From positions 3,470,282-3,534,281 of the forward strand of contig CM045745.1 in assembly GCA_024760905.1 (NCBI GenBank): a DNA stretch of 64,000 bases, written 5' to 3'. Numbering within the stretch: the first letter of the stretch is position 1; each line of letters opens with the position of its first letter. This stretch comes from Plotosus lineatus (Eukaryota > Chordata > Actinopteri > Siluriformes > Plotosidae). Positions 11,098 through 22,403 of the stretch are shown here, piece by piece. Both the position numbers and the translations under genes were made by a program. The notes under the pieces were generated by a model that worked only from the letters and a program-made list of their open reading frames with translations, was not told the origin of the DNA and did not search any database.

Positions 11098-11130
11098 AAG
11101 GGCTTAACTTAGAGTATACTCAGTATATAA

Positions 11131-11703
11131 AAGAGGTGTCCCGGGCCACTCATGCTGCTTACAGCACACAGTGGTCCTCTTTCTGGCCTCCTACCCATTA
11201 CCTCAGCCCGACCTTCAGTCCCATATGAACAGGCTACTGAGAATCAGGAGTACACTCATCCCTTACATCCCTCTATGAACATTTTTTAAGAGGAAGCTAG
11301 AAGCAATGCCTTCCATATGTACATATCAGTATGTGTCAGTAATAGGAAAGACCTCATTTTAAAATCTCTGTATTTCCTACACAGTTAACCTGTGGATGTA
11401 AAAAAAATGCTCAGAATTAAGGTGAAACTCTGTAAGTCACATTTAGATTTATTATTCCTGGGAAGTGTCTCCATGCGCCTGGTAAGAAAATGCATATGGC
11501 AGCGTCTTGACTTTAGTTTAAGTATGAGGCTGTCATAGACATGGTAGTTGTATATGTAGCATCTGAATGATACATAAATATTTCTATGCAAATGTCCTGA
11601 AATGGGGATGCTGTATCACTCTGTGAAAATTGCTACACTTTTCCACTTCAATAAAATGTCTCTGATGGCTCTGGACATCTGGGTGCATGTGTTGTCTCTA
11701 GAT
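11131..11703. other. Intergenic stretch without recognisable gene
   Basis: No convincing coding frame; no homology to other parts of the window noticed. Confidence 0.5.
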
Positions 11704-11880
11704 CAGGGGTGTCAAACTCATGTCACAAAGGGCCATGTGGCTGCAGGTTTTTGTTTCAACCAACCAGCAGCACACCTGACTCACTCGTTTAACAACTGAT
11801 CTGAGTCTTCAGGTAGTTGATTGGTCAGTCTCTGTACATAACACACAGAATGACAAATCAACTGCCTGAAGACTCAAATG
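11704..11880. repeat. hAT-like terminus plus hairpin-forming inverted repeat
   Basis: CAGGGGTGTCAAACTCATGT at 11704 is a hAT-type terminus; the reverse form (ATGAGTTTGACACCCCAG) ends the blocks upstream of V3 (about 45476) and V4 (about 62164). Immediately inside is a palindrome: GAGTCTTCAGGTAGTTGATT (about 11802) pairs with AATCAACTGCCTGAAGACTC (about 11857) with one mismatch. Confidence 0.65.
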
Positions 11881-11906
11881 AATCGCATATGGGACATTTT
11901 GAATAG

Positions 11907-12445
11907 TGTAAAAGTGTATCACAATATCAGGTTCTCTGGTGCACACTGTTTTATATCACTGTATAATGGTGCTTTATTTCTGTGTTTTGCTATACTTAAA
12001 GGCTTGTTGAGAATAATCAAATGGAATGCTTAAAGGGGGCCATTCATGTCTGTTGTAAAAGTGCATGCTGGGTACCTGTGCCACACCGAGACCTTCACTG
12101 TCAGGGTGACCTTCAACAGACCAAAGAGTTTCTAGTTGTAAATAACTCCGAGGTCAGGAGGTGAAGGTTTATGGGGGATGAGATGGGCCTGGGGTCACCC
12201 CAGATTTATTGCATCTTGTTGAGATAATAACGCATCAAAGACCCAATCATAAATTCCAGAAGGAGGAACCTGGTCTGCAGCCCTTAAAAGCACCTCCTGC
12301 GAGGGAGACCTCAGACCTTAACTAGTGTGTCTTTTAGGCATGTTTGTTGGGTGTCCGTCCTTTGCAAACGACGCAATAAAGCTTCTCATATTCAACTCAA
12401 AACCAGTCTCCAGTCGTCTTCTTCTACATTCAACGGATCCTAACA
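11907..12445 (+). repeat. 5' LTR of the ERV
   Basis: The LTR starts TGTAAAAG and ends CCTAACA. It contains an AATAAA at about 12375 and a TTAAAAG TATA-like box near 12284. It has the same length as the 3' LTR and differs from it at about five positions (for example near 11938, 12066, 12131, 12177 and 12425). It drives transcription of the provirus and, by position, could affect the nearby V segment. Confidence 0.95.
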
Positions 12446-12449
12446 GTTT

Positions 12450-12467
12450 TGGGGGCTCGTCCGGGAT
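12450..12467 (+). promoter_or_regulatory. Primer binding site, tRNA-Pro type
   Basis: TGGGGGCTCGTCCGGGAT lies four bases after the 5' LTR. It is complementary to the 3' end of tRNA-Pro, the primer used by many gammaretroviruses. Confidence 0.95.
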
Positions 12468-12550
12468 GTGGTAGAGGAACGTGAGTTGAGGAAATTCGAC
12501 CCAAACTTTTCCTCGTGAACCAAGGAGAAGGACACAGGCCGGCAATCACT

Positions 12551-12560
12551 AAAGGTAAGC
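12551..12560 (+). promoter_or_regulatory. Candidate retroviral 5' splice donor
   Basis: AAAG|GTAAGC fits the donor consensus and lies about 90 bases after the primer site, where class I retroviruses place the donor used for spliced env mRNA. The acceptor was not identified with confidence. Confidence 0.6.
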
Positions 12561-12850
12561 AGAACCTGTTTAAATCGAACTCTGCATATTGACTAAACTA
12601 AAAACTGTGTCCTCTCCGGAAGTTTGAAGGAAAAGGATAAAAAGAGTTGTATGAGAACCTAATTTTAAGGTTAAAGATAAAGGAAATGGAATAAAAGGTA
12701 AAGAGGTTTAAGAGTGAACATAGACGCGCCTTGGAGGTGGCGTGCCCTCCCGGTCTCTGACGAGGGGCCGTGGTAAAGGCTGGGTTGGAGTCCCGGGGAT
12801 TGAGGCACCCCAAAGTACCACGTCAGTGCTACATAACTGTACGTTGTAGT

Positions 12851-13030
12851 CGGGTGGAAGGCCCTCAACGGATTAGCCGTTGAAAGCATGCGTCTATGCG
12901 GGTGAAAGGCCCCCAATACGCTGAGGTATTGGAAGCATTAATAATTGGGTGAAAGGCCCTCAACGGATTAGCTGTTGAAAGCATTGGTAAATGGGTGAAA
13001 GGCCCCCAATACAGGAGATATTGGAAGCAT
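12851..13030 (+). repeat. Four tandem hairpin units in the ERV leader
   Basis: Four units of about 45-48 bases each begin GGGTGAAAGGCCC (first unit GGGTGGAAGGCCC) and end GAAAGCAT or GGAAGCAT. Two stem types alternate: CAACGG/CCGTTG (12866-12882) and CAACGG/CTGTTG (12961-12977), versus CCAATAC/GTATTGG (12913-12932) and CCAATA/TATTGG (13006-13024). The stems differ yet stay paired while flanks are constant, which suggests selected RNA structure, perhaps for genome packaging or dimerisation. That role is inferred from position only. Confidence 0.75.
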
Positions 13031-13454
13031 TGAAGAGATTAATCGAGTGTGATATTAATTGTATTGTTTTCTGTTTTATGTGTGTTGTGTGGCCACGTGC
13101 GTGACGTTAATTGTATTGTTTTCTATTCCATGTATGTATTGTGTTGCAACGTGTGCTGTGTGTGAGGGAAAGTGGGAAGTGGGAAGAATAAAATTCAGAG
13201 GTGATGAGAGGGACGCTGACGTTTGACAGTGTCTTAGCTGGGCAGAGAAGCAGACAGAGGAAACCTAGCGGTGTTAACATAATCTGTCTGTGCGGTGGAA
13301 ACCTAACGGTGACAACACAAGCCGCCTGCACTGGTTAATTGGGTCATTCGCCAGCCTAGCGTGACAGACTGACTGGCTGTGAAACGTCTAAACAGTCCCG
13401 ATCCGGGAGAGTGAACGGTGTACCCGCGCCTTCTGGCCTCTGAGTTAAGAAAAT

Positions 13455-15635
13455 ATGGAGGGTGAATTTGATAAAGGAAATAAATGAATGGGGGCTAGGT
13501 CATGAACCCCTGAAGCCATTATATGCACAGATTGAGAACACCTTGAAATCAGTGGAGCTGAAGAGCACACTGAAACAGAAAAATAAAGTTGTAGATGAAG
13601 CCAGACGAAAGCTGCATGAGCTGGTGACATGTAAAAATAAACAGTTGGGGGACAATGGCCACATAGGATCCTGGTTATGGGAAAAGGTTAAAGAATATTC
13701 AGAAAAAGTCAGAGAAGCGAGAGAGCAGGGAGAGAAGGCGAATTTAATGTCTAGGCCCAAGCTGAAAAAGGAGGTGGAGGAAATGGAGAACGCCCAACAG
13801 GGGTGGACGGATCTCGCGGTCTGCTGGCAGAGTGTCATGCATCTTCACCATTCACAGTTGAAGGAGACAACCACGAATGTCATCGGAGCGGTAACAGCAC
13901 CTGACATTGAACCTCTGCGCCCCCCACCATACGCATCCTCAACACCCAACGTTAACAGTGTATATCCCACTCTATATGTCACCTCAGGGTCCCTACGAAC
14001 TGAGGGCGGTGAGACTTGCGAGAACTCATGCGCACCATCCCAGCCGATTCCAGACACATCCATCCCCGATCATGCGCACACATCGACCGCCCACCGAGAG
14101 GGGGGAACGGTTATGGATACACTTCACCACGAGCCTGAACCATTCGCCGCACGTCAACTTAGAGCTGAAATAAAGAGACAGGTAGGAGATGACGGAGGAC
14201 ATCATGAGGGAAGGTCAGAAGGCACGGAGATGGACAGAAACGTCAGGGAGGAACTCCCGGGGAATGCCACTAGAAGGCCAAAATCCAGACCCAAACATAA
14301 GATTTATGCCCCTGGGAAGGCGACATTAAAGATAAGGGGGATATGGGAGAGCGACAAAGAGGTGGAGGAGGAAAATAAATATGAGGATCTGACAGAGTTA
14401 AACGAGCCGGAGGGCAATTTAGAAGAATATGCAGACATATTGGAGGAGGAATTAATTAGAACAGCAAATCGTTCGTTGGATTTGGCCAGAGAGGTGGAAG
14501 GACTACGAATACACAGGTCTATACCTCGACGGTCCGTGCGACTCAGACAGAAAAAATGCCTGATAGGGTCGGGACACACTACACAATTTCCCTTGACCAC
14601 CATACCGGGCATGAGCCCGAAATACAAACCTTTTGGGGTGGGAGATATACAGGCCATAGTGGACAAACTGCCGCCGGTAGTAGACGGAGGGAATATGTGG
14701 CTGGCCAAATTGGACACCCTCACAGCCGGACACACTTTAGCAATTGGAGATTTCAGGGCCATAGGAGCACGGTGCATGGCCCCCACCGACTTTAGAGGTA
14801 TCGAGGAAGACGCAAACACCACAATAGTTCCCGACAGCACACCATTCACCACATACAGCACCGATATAGGCCAGGCAATGAGGATTAAATTCCCACTGCC
14901 CCGGTCTACGGTCATGCCAAAACTGAAGTGGAACCCCGATCAGAACCCGAGAGAGTACATAACCCGATCCACGGAGACGTGGACTAAATTGACGGGTTAT
15001 CACCCAGGCAATCAGGGCATACAGATGGAATGGTTCCGCCAGGCCGCATTTAACGGGGTGCGGAGGCGGTGAAAAAATTTAATGATAAATAACCCGGACA
15101 TGGCTGGAGCAGACTCCCATGTCTGGGATAAACATTTGGTGCACCACCTGACCCAGGCGCAGGACAAGAACCAAAGTGATGAATCAGAAATAAAGAGCTG
15201 CAGTCACAGCTCCTAAAACTCCAATTAAATAAGGCTAGACAAGACGAATGACAAAAACAGAAACCTCGTGAACAATATAAACAAATGACAGCTGAAGCTT
15301 TGGAACCATACCCCGTCTCGCTGGGAGCCACCCCAACCGCAGCCAGCCTCAATATACAAAATATTCTCCACCACAGCAGCCACCTCAACATACAACATAT
15401 CCTCCACACCAACCGCAGTACAGAGGCAGAGGCAGGGGCATGCAGAGGAGAGGCTACGGGGGAGTACCTGGGGGGGGGATGGTACGGGAGCAACCGGGGT
15501 TGCTATATCTGTGGTGATCCAAACCACTGGGTCCGAGATTGTCCGGTCCGCATACAAAGAGGGGATTACGGTCCCAGCGAGGAGAGGCCGAGGAACAGGA
15601 AGTTCGATGCCACAACTCCCGCCGACAGCTGGTAA
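13455..15635 (+). pseudogene. gag: ERV gag (matrix, capsid, nucleocapsid), broken
   Basis: Gag forms the virion shell. A long open frame runs from about 13462 to 15072; its N-terminal third is charged and helical (matrix-like), followed by a P-P-P-Y late-domain motif at about 13921-13932 and a capsid-like segment near the end. The nearest ATG (13455) is in another frame and soon meets a stop, so the start is disrupted or not yet understood. The long frame ends at 15072 and the nucleocapsid zinc knuckle C-x2-C-x4-H-x4-C (15501-15542) lies in a different frame, so at least one shift separates capsid from nucleocapsid. The order and motifs make the gag call secure; function of this copy is unlikely. 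Confidence 0.88.
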
Positions 15636-15741
15636 ACCCACTCCAGCTTCCCATGTGGGGAGGCTACGAATACCAACAATGACACACCCCACAGAGATAC
15701 CCGACGAGCAGGTGACGGCAGAGCCTGTACTGTCGGTCACG

Positions 15742-16000
15742 TAGAAAACAGATCAATGACTTTTGGTGGACACCGGCGCCACTTTGTCCTCCATTTGCAC
15801 CATGCCAAAGAGACATTGTTTAACACAGCACTGACATTACTGTGATGGGTTTCTCTGGGGTACCAACCACGCTGCCTACAACTATACCTTTGGACACTCG
15901 TATAGGCCTCCAAAGACTGTTGCATTCGTATGTATATTCCCTAACACACCAACCAACTTACTAGGAAGGGACCTGCTGGTTTCCTAGAGCTACCATCATG
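15742..16000 (+). pseudogene. pro: ERV protease, broken
   Basis: The aspartic protease active-site triad D-T-G is at 15769-15777 in an L-V-D-T-G-A-T context, and an L-G-R-D block typical of the protease C-terminal part is at 15961-15972. In-frame TAG (15742) and TGA (about 15756) precede the active site, and further frame changes lie between the motifs. A stop codon ahead of protease is normal for gammaretroviral read-through, but two close stops and the shift relative to the nucleocapsid frame suggest damage. Confidence 0.8.
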
Positions 16001-16361
16001 TGCAACCAGATGGACTGACTGTCTCATTACCAGACGGCACCAAGTTGTCATGTGGCCACTCGCCTATCACGGTCACAGGACAGTACATAATGCAGCCTCT
16101 TGCTGAACCACATGCCGACATCTACTGGGGTGTACTACAGCCAGAAACACAGGCACACCGGGGGGTTCTCTCCATCTTTCTCCAGTGGAAACCCTGGGTC
16201 TCTCAGATCCATCCCTATGTCTCGCCTCCCGATGCACCACATGTTACTCTGTTCTATGACAGGCACTTTCGAACCAATGTTCACGAAGACGATTTTTGCT
16301 TCCCAAATTGAGGGGACAGAATGGCAGATAATTACCGTAATATTTATGTGGCTCCGAGGGG

Positions 16362-19300
16362 GTGGTGGCGGGGGTAGATCTAACAGTCGAACAAATGGCC
16401 TGGTATGAAATGTCAGACGAGGCTGCACCGCATGTCTCACTGGCGTTGCATCCAGCGCATCAGGCTAAAGAATTGGGCACTATCGTTAAAAGGGCCAAAG
16501 CCCACACCGATTGGACACTCACGCGATGGCGACATGTCACTTTTTCCCCCACCATAAAAATGTATTGCATTGAGATGACTGCCTCAGATACAGCGATTTT
16601 AGAACACGCACACATATCTAGGCATCATGGAAGGGAAAAAACTGACCATCCAGAGGCAGCGGCACTATTGGACGAACTTCCAGACACATTGTGGGCACAA
16701 GGCCCTACTGACGTCGGGCTAGTACAATGTGAACCTGTTACTTTTGAACTTACCTCGACAGAGCCAATTTGGATCAGACAATACCCGCATAAACCACTAG
16801 CCGAGGCAGGGATTGCGGACACAGTAGCAGGTTTACTAGAAAAGGGGGTACTGAAACACTCGTCCTCTGATTGGAATACACCTATACTCCCGGTAGAGAA
16901 GAAGGGGACGGGAAAGTATCGTATGGCGCACGATTTGAGGGCCATTAACGCTGCCCTCTTAACGGCCACAGTTCCGGTGCCTAATCCATATGTTGCTCTG
17001 ACCTGTCTCGACCCGGCACATCGCTGGTTTACTTGCATAGATTTGGCTAATGCTTTCTTTTGTCTTCCACTGACAGAACACTGCAGGGATATTTTCTCTT
17101 TCACTTTCCGAGGTACTCAGCTCCGATACACTCGACTTCCGCAGGGGTTCGCACTGTCACCAGGTATTTTCGATCAGGTTTTGAAACGCGTCCTTGAGGC
17201 ATGCACTCTCCCAGAGGGGGTTACTCTGGTCCAGTATGTTGATGATCTACTGCTGGCGACACCCTCGGTGGACCTCTGTCTGCAGGGGACGTTGCTAACT
17301 CTCAAACATCTAGCTCAGGCGGGGTTTAAGGTCAGTAAACACAAATTACAGATTTGTCGTCAGCAAGTCTCCTTTTTAGGGCGCCAAATCTCTCAGAAGG
17401 GGTCAGGCCTCACATCACAACATAAATCGACCATTTTACATCACCCCAAACCACGGCTAGTTAAGGACATGCTATCTTTTCTAGGCCTCACAGGGTATAG
17501 CCGTCATTACGTCCCTAACTATACAGGTCTAACCTTTCCACTACGGGACTTAGTGAAGGAACAAGGCATGCGTAACCTCTCAGCCACGCTCAATTGGACA
17601 GTAGACGCGGAGGAATCGTTCATTCTTCTCAAACAAGAGTTGGCCTCAGCGGCTGATTTGGCTATCCCAGATTATGCACAACCCTTTTATCTTGATGTTT
17701 CTGGAACAGCCACATGCGTTAATGGGGTGCTGTTCCAGAAAAAAGGGGGAGATAGACGAGTATTAATGTACCTTAGCGTCATGCTGGATAACACTGAGAA
17801 AAGACACCCAATTTGCACACAGCACGCGGCCGGAGTCACAAAACTCATTCAAAAAAACGGCACACATTGTCATGGACCACCCCTACATGTGCTAACTACA
17901 CATAGTGTTGTGGCGCACGTGAACTCGCAGACTTTCACACTAACACCACTCAGACAAATGAGAATATGCAGGGTTCTAGAAGCTCGAATTTACACTTTAC
18001 ACACGAGGGCGTCAACATGGCGGACAAAGATGGGGTTAGAAGCGCATGAATGCGCAGAGAAAGTGACTCAGATGACCACGGTCAGGGAAGGACTGTACTC
18101 AGACCCCATACCGGACGCCAGGAACCTATATACGGATGGTTGCTGTTACAGACACGATAAACATGGACTCATAGCAGCGTACGCGGTAGTAGAACAGACA
18201 CCACAGGGGATGGTAACAGTGGAAGCTAAGAGACTGGTAGGGCAACAGTCAGCTCAGAGAGCGGAAATATTAGGAGTGGTAGCAGCGCTCCAATTAGGTA
18301 AAGGACAGGAAGTTAATGTTTTTACCGACTCAGCATACGCCGCAAACGCAGTACACATTGAACTAGGACAATGGCTTAGAGCCGGCTTCCTAACCGCGTC
18401 AAACAAACCGATTAAACACGAGGAAGATATGAAGCAACTCGCGGATAGTTTGCTGCTTCCCAGCAAAGTGGCAGTAATCAAGTGCAAGGGACATGAGAAA
18501 ACATATTCACTCACTAAGGCGGGTAATGACGCAGCAGACGCAGCTGCAAAACAGGCCGCGGGCTACACACCCACTATGTACACCATATGCGCGGAACAAG
18601 AGGCGGTAAGAGACAGACACACACAAGTATTGATACATGAACAAGATCTCGCGTCACCACAAGAGAAAACACTCTGGAAGGCAAGGGGGTGTACGTGCAT
18701 GGAGGGTCTTTGGAGAGGACCGGATGGCAGGGTGATTCTGCCACCAGGTCTTAGAACAAGTACATTCACAGAGGCGCATGGTGTGGGGCATGTGGGGACA
18801 GTGCAGATGATGAAGAATTTGAATAATTGGTGGCATCCATTTTTGAAGGACATGATTAAACATTTTGTACAAACATGTGAAGTATGCACTCAATATAACC
18901 CCAGACCAACGGTGAAACCACCTCCGGGACGTTTTCCATTGCTCACAAAGCCAGGGAAGGAGATAATCCTCGATTATACTGACATGAACATTATGGTTAA
19001 GGGGTATCGATATTTACTGGTTTGTGTGGATAGTTACTCGGGGTGGCCCGAAGCATGGCCTACCAGAAAGGAGGACAGCGCATCCGTGGTTAAATGCCTG
19101 GTTAACCACTACATCCCTCGACATGGGTTTCTTGAAAGGGTAAGATCAGACAATGGGACTCATTTTAAAAATAAAGACCTCCAACAGGTGGAAACCATGT
19201 TGGGGCTGACCCACAAATTTGGCTCCGTATACCACCCACAGTCACAAGGTAAGGTCGAGAGAATGAATAGAACAATCAAGGACAAATTGGCTAAAATCTG

Positions 19301-19853
19301 TGCACAGACCAAAATGACATGGCTAGATGCCTTACCATTAGCGCTACTATCTATCCGGAGCTCTGTAAACCAAAGTACACACTTTACTCCACACGAACTA
19401 CAGACCGGTAGACTATTTCCTGGACCACACACAGCACTGGATACTGACCCACAAAACCTAACTCATAAACAATACTATCGTGAATTGCAAAGTCTCGTTG
19501 CAGCCTTTTCAGATCAAGTGAAGGAGCAGTACCAGGCATCTACCGGCGGCCTTCCAGACACAGAGTGGGTCCTCCTGAAAGTCCTCAAGCGAAAGTGGAC
19601 GGAGCCAAGGTGGACAGGACCCTACAAGATCAAAGAGCGCACCTCGCACGCCGTCCGGCTGGACAGCAAGGGTGACACCTGGTATCACTGGAGCCAGTGC
19701 GCAGCGGCAGAAGCTCCCTCCAGATCACTCGTCAACACACACAGGGACCTGTGTGAAGCAGCAACCTCATCACCGGCCGGAGACGAAGAAAAGACCACCA
19801 ACAGCGCAGGGCAGAATAATCCCTGGGTGGCAAAAGGGGGTGAGGTAGTCTAA
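16362..19853 (+). CDS. pol: ERV pol: reverse transcriptase, RNase H and integrase, open frame
   Basis: This is the longest open frame in the window, about 1160 codons. The first in-frame ATG is at about 16395, but pol is normally made as part of a Gag-Pol precursor. RT occupies roughly residues 110-480, with the L-P-Q-G-F block and the catalytic Y-V-D-D at residues 292-295. RNase H starts near residue 580, with the first acidic residue in Y-T-D-G (residue 592) and a T-D-S-A-Y block. Integrase follows, with an H-x-H...C-x2-C zinc-binding region and catalytic residues D871, D930 and E966; the spacing between the last two is exactly 35 residues. The C-terminal G-P-Y-K block is present. The frame is intact while gag, protease and env are not, and the copy lacks a working upstream frame for normal expression. 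Confidence 0.93.
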   Translation: MVAGVDLTVEQMAWYEMSDEAAPHVSLALHPAHQAKELGTIVKRAKAHTDWTLTRWRHVTFSPTIKMYCIEMTASDTAILEHAHISRHHGREKTDHPEAAALLDELPDTLWAQGPTDVGLVQCEPVTFELTSTEPIWIRQYPHKPLAEAGIADTVAGLLEKGVLKHSSSDWNTPILPVEKKGTGKYRMAHDLRAINAALLTATVPVPNPYVALTCLDPAHRWFTCIDLANAFFCLPLTEHCRDIFSFTFRGTQLRYTRLPQGFALSPGIFDQVLKRVLEACTLPEGVTLVQYVDDLLLATPSVDLCLQGTLLTLKHLAQAGFKVSKHKLQICRQQVSFLGRQISQKGSGLTSQHKSTILHHPKPRLVKDMLSFLGLTGYSRHYVPNYTGLTFPLRDLVKEQGMRNLSATLNWTVDAEESFILLKQELASAADLAIPDYAQPFYLDVSGTATCVNGVLFQKKGGDRRVLMYLSVMLDNTEKRHPICTQHAAGVTKLIQKNGTHCHGPPLHVLTTHSVVAHVNSQTFTLTPLRQMRICRVLEARIYTLHTRASTWRTKMGLEAHECAEKVTQMTTVREGLYSDPIPDARNLYTDGCCYRHDKHGLIAAYAVVEQTPQGMVTVEAKRLVGQQSAQRAEILGVVAALQLGKGQEVNVFTDSAYAANAVHIELGQWLRAGFLTASNKPIKHEEDMKQLADSLLLPSKVAVIKCKGHEKTYSLTKAGNDAADAAAKQAAGYTPTMYTICAEQEAVRDRHTQVLIHEQDLASPQEKTLWKARGCTCMEGLWRGPDGRVILPPGLRTSTFTEAHGVGHVGTVQMMKNLNNWWHPFLKDMIKHFVQTCEVCTQYNPRPTVKPPPGRFPLLTKPGKEIILDYTDMNIMVKGYRYLLVCVDSYSGWPEAWPTRKEDSASVVKCLVNHYIPRHGFLERVRSDNGTHFKNKDLQQVETMLGLTHKFGSVYHPQSQGKVERMNRTIKDKLAKICAQTKMTWLDALPLALLSIRSSVNQSTHFTPHELQTGRLFPGPHTALDTDPQNLTHKQYYRELQSLVAAFSDQVKEQYQASTGGLPDTEWVLLKVLKRKWTEPRWTGPYKIKERTSHAVRLDSKGDTWYHWSQCAAAEAPSRSLVNTHRDLCEAATSSPAGDEEKTTNSAGQNNPWVAKGGEVV

Positions 19854-20104
19854 CCCTCACCCTCACGGCAAGCGAGAGAACAACGCGCCCCCGCAACAAG
19901 TAGCATGCCAAGCTACCAACGCAAGTTTTGAAGAGTGTTATTCCAATTATATTGTTTTTAATTATCTTGTAATGTGCTTTTGCTTTGAGTTGTGTGACAG
20001 AGTATTGAAGGTCGTAAGCTCTTTAAGGTGTAGCGTGTGACCCTCCCTTGAATACAGTGAAGAATTTACTCTGTCATATTGAAGGTTTAGTTTGCTAGTT
20101 TTAC

Positions 20105-22210
20105 ATGGAAGGTAAAGCCAGATGGGGTCTCTCCTTGGGTACAATAATGTGTATTTCTTTTTTAGTTTCCTTGTTGGTAGTGCTCCCCATACTGTGGGTA
20201 CTTGACCCGCCCTTTACTCCCTCACAGAATGATATAACCACCACAGCCCACAGCAGACGCCGACGATTAGTCACACAAACTAGATTCACTCCACGCAGCC
20301 TGGACAAGTGCCTGGCCAGATATGGGGGTATAGAAATTAAGTATGTCAAAGGCACCAAGGCCACATTTACTTTTGACCTTTGTGTTGTTATAAACTGCGC
20401 AGGTAAGAACACTACGTGGCAGGGATATGACCTCTATCTCTGTGCAGTCTTGAGGTATACGCCGTATGACCGATGGTGTCCTTCCTGGGGGAACGTTATA
20501 GCGTACACCGGGGCATGGACACCAGACGGCCATACCGCCGGGAGATTACGCGGACGAGTTACAATACAGCGCGACTTTCACATAAGCTGTGAATCCTATC
20601 TCCCTGTCCATTAATAACATGTATACTTGTCTCGGGGACCGACCGGATAAGTGGGGTCTCCGGGGTTGTATTGGGGGCGAATGCATCATCACTCTAGGAG
20701 TATCGATATCTGGATCCGACCCTCTGGGCCTTATCAAAATTACTCTGGTGGACCCTCCCAAAGTTACAACTTTGAGGTCACATTCACCCAAGTATCCAGC
20801 CGATTAATGCGACCATTCCCCTCAAATGGGCGGCGTAAAGGTTCATGATTTTTCAAAAGATTCCCCGATTCAGTTTATTCGGAAGGCTACTGGGTTTACG
20901 GACAAAAACTTATGGCTGGTTATGATGCAGGGCCTGGTCCGGTCATATTCTAATGACAGCTGTGTGATATGTTCCACGGCCCGACCTGTGCTGATCACTT
21001 CGCCCTCTCCATTGACCACTAATCCTGACTTCTTTCACTGTATATTAGAATTACACATGATTGATAACCCCTCACCACCTTGTCAGGGATGGGAAACAGT
21101 CTTTCCATTGACCTTGAGTTCACCCGATCCCCCAATGTTTCAACCAGTGCGCTACGCTCACTCCTGTATCACGAGGCAAGGCAATTCTTCGTTCTCTAGG
21201 GTAGGAACCATTTCCCCGGACTGGTGTAATTCCACCACGAACGTGTCAGATTGGGTCAATTCCACCACCCTCACTAAAGCCCGGGCGGATATTTGGTGTG
21301 GTACTGCGGAGGGCGGTGTTACATCCTACGCTCCCTCCTAACTGGTCGGGCACCTGCACTCTGGTCACTTTACTCATCCCGATTACTATTGTACCAGCCT
21401 CAGCATCCGATCTATTAGGTGTACTTTCACGCACACGTGTAAGGTCCATCTCCTCATTCAACATTAAGCGCACGTGCCGGTCGATTCCGGCTTGGGAAGC
21501 AAGGCTTTCAAGGGTCTCCCACTTATATCGATGCAATCGGCGTCCTCGGCGTACCAGACGAATACAAATTAGTAGACCAGATTGCGGGTGGGTTTGAATC
21601 TTTCATTTGCTGGTGGTGCACTATCAACAAGAATGTCGATAGGATCAATTATCTTCATTATAATGTTCAACGATTGACCAATCTTACCAGGGATGCCGTG
21701 AAGGACTGGCAGCCGAGCTCAGGGCCAATTCACTTATGACATATCAAAACCGCATGGCTATAGATTTCTTACTTAGTGCCCATGGGGGCGCTTTGCTCCA
21801 TGTTTGGGGAAGAGTGCTGCACCTTTATACCCAATAACACTGCGCCAGATGGGTCTGTCATGAAAGCCTTGGACGGGACTATGGACTCTGGCCACCGAAC
21901 TGAAGGAACACTCAGGTGTTAATAATGTAATACTTGATTGGCTGGACAGACACTTTGGTAAGTGGAAAGGTTTGATCGCTTTCAGTTGTTATATCCATCA
22001 TCTCGGTGGCCGGATTCCTTGCCCTGTGTGGGTGCTGCTGCATCCCCTGCATCTGTTCCCCTATGTATTAGGTGCATCTCATCCACTCTGGAAAAAGGGG
22101 GCTCTCTTCCTCCCCCTCCATATCAATTTCCTCAGTTGTTAGCCGAGTCGGAAGCTCTCCTTTCGCCGGGGTCTCTGGTAGATGAGGTCGCACTTAGAGC
22201 CCAGTTCTGA
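20105..22210 (+). pseudogene. env: ERV envelope gene, broken
   Basis: Env would be the membrane glycoprotein. The first frame (20105-20614) starts with a hydrophobic signal or anchor segment at residues 12-32 followed by an R-R-R-R cluster and several N-x-T/S sites. The surface-subunit frame resumes at 20826-21341 and again at 21298-21597. The transmembrane subunit is marked by a C-x6-C-C motif at 21794-21820 and by a hydrophobic segment followed by a cysteine cluster at about 21985-22065. Stops at about 20612 and 20835 and at least four frame changes show this copy is not functional. No attempt is made here to join the pieces. Confidence 0.88.
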
Positions 22211-22390
22211 TTAGATTTTACGATGGGCCATTTTGCATGCAGTTAGAGTTTTTATAGACATCATATTTGCTGAGATCTTTACGGACTTCATAATTGTCTT
22301 TTATATAGCCTTTCTATTTGCTTGTGTACGTTTACTCCGCTGTTCTATTTTTGTTATGAATGGTCTCTTGGTTGATCTCCTAAAGGAGAT

Positions 22391-22403
22391 CAAAAGGGGG
22401 AAT
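22391..22403 (+). promoter_or_regulatory. ERV polypurine tract
   Basis: AAAAGGGGGAAT lies directly before the 3' LTR, the expected site for plus-strand DNA priming. Confidence 0.9.

Noticed and set aside
20105..22210. Domesticated envelope gene
   Set aside because: Several stops and frame changes; not an intact frame, so no sign of host co-option in this copy.
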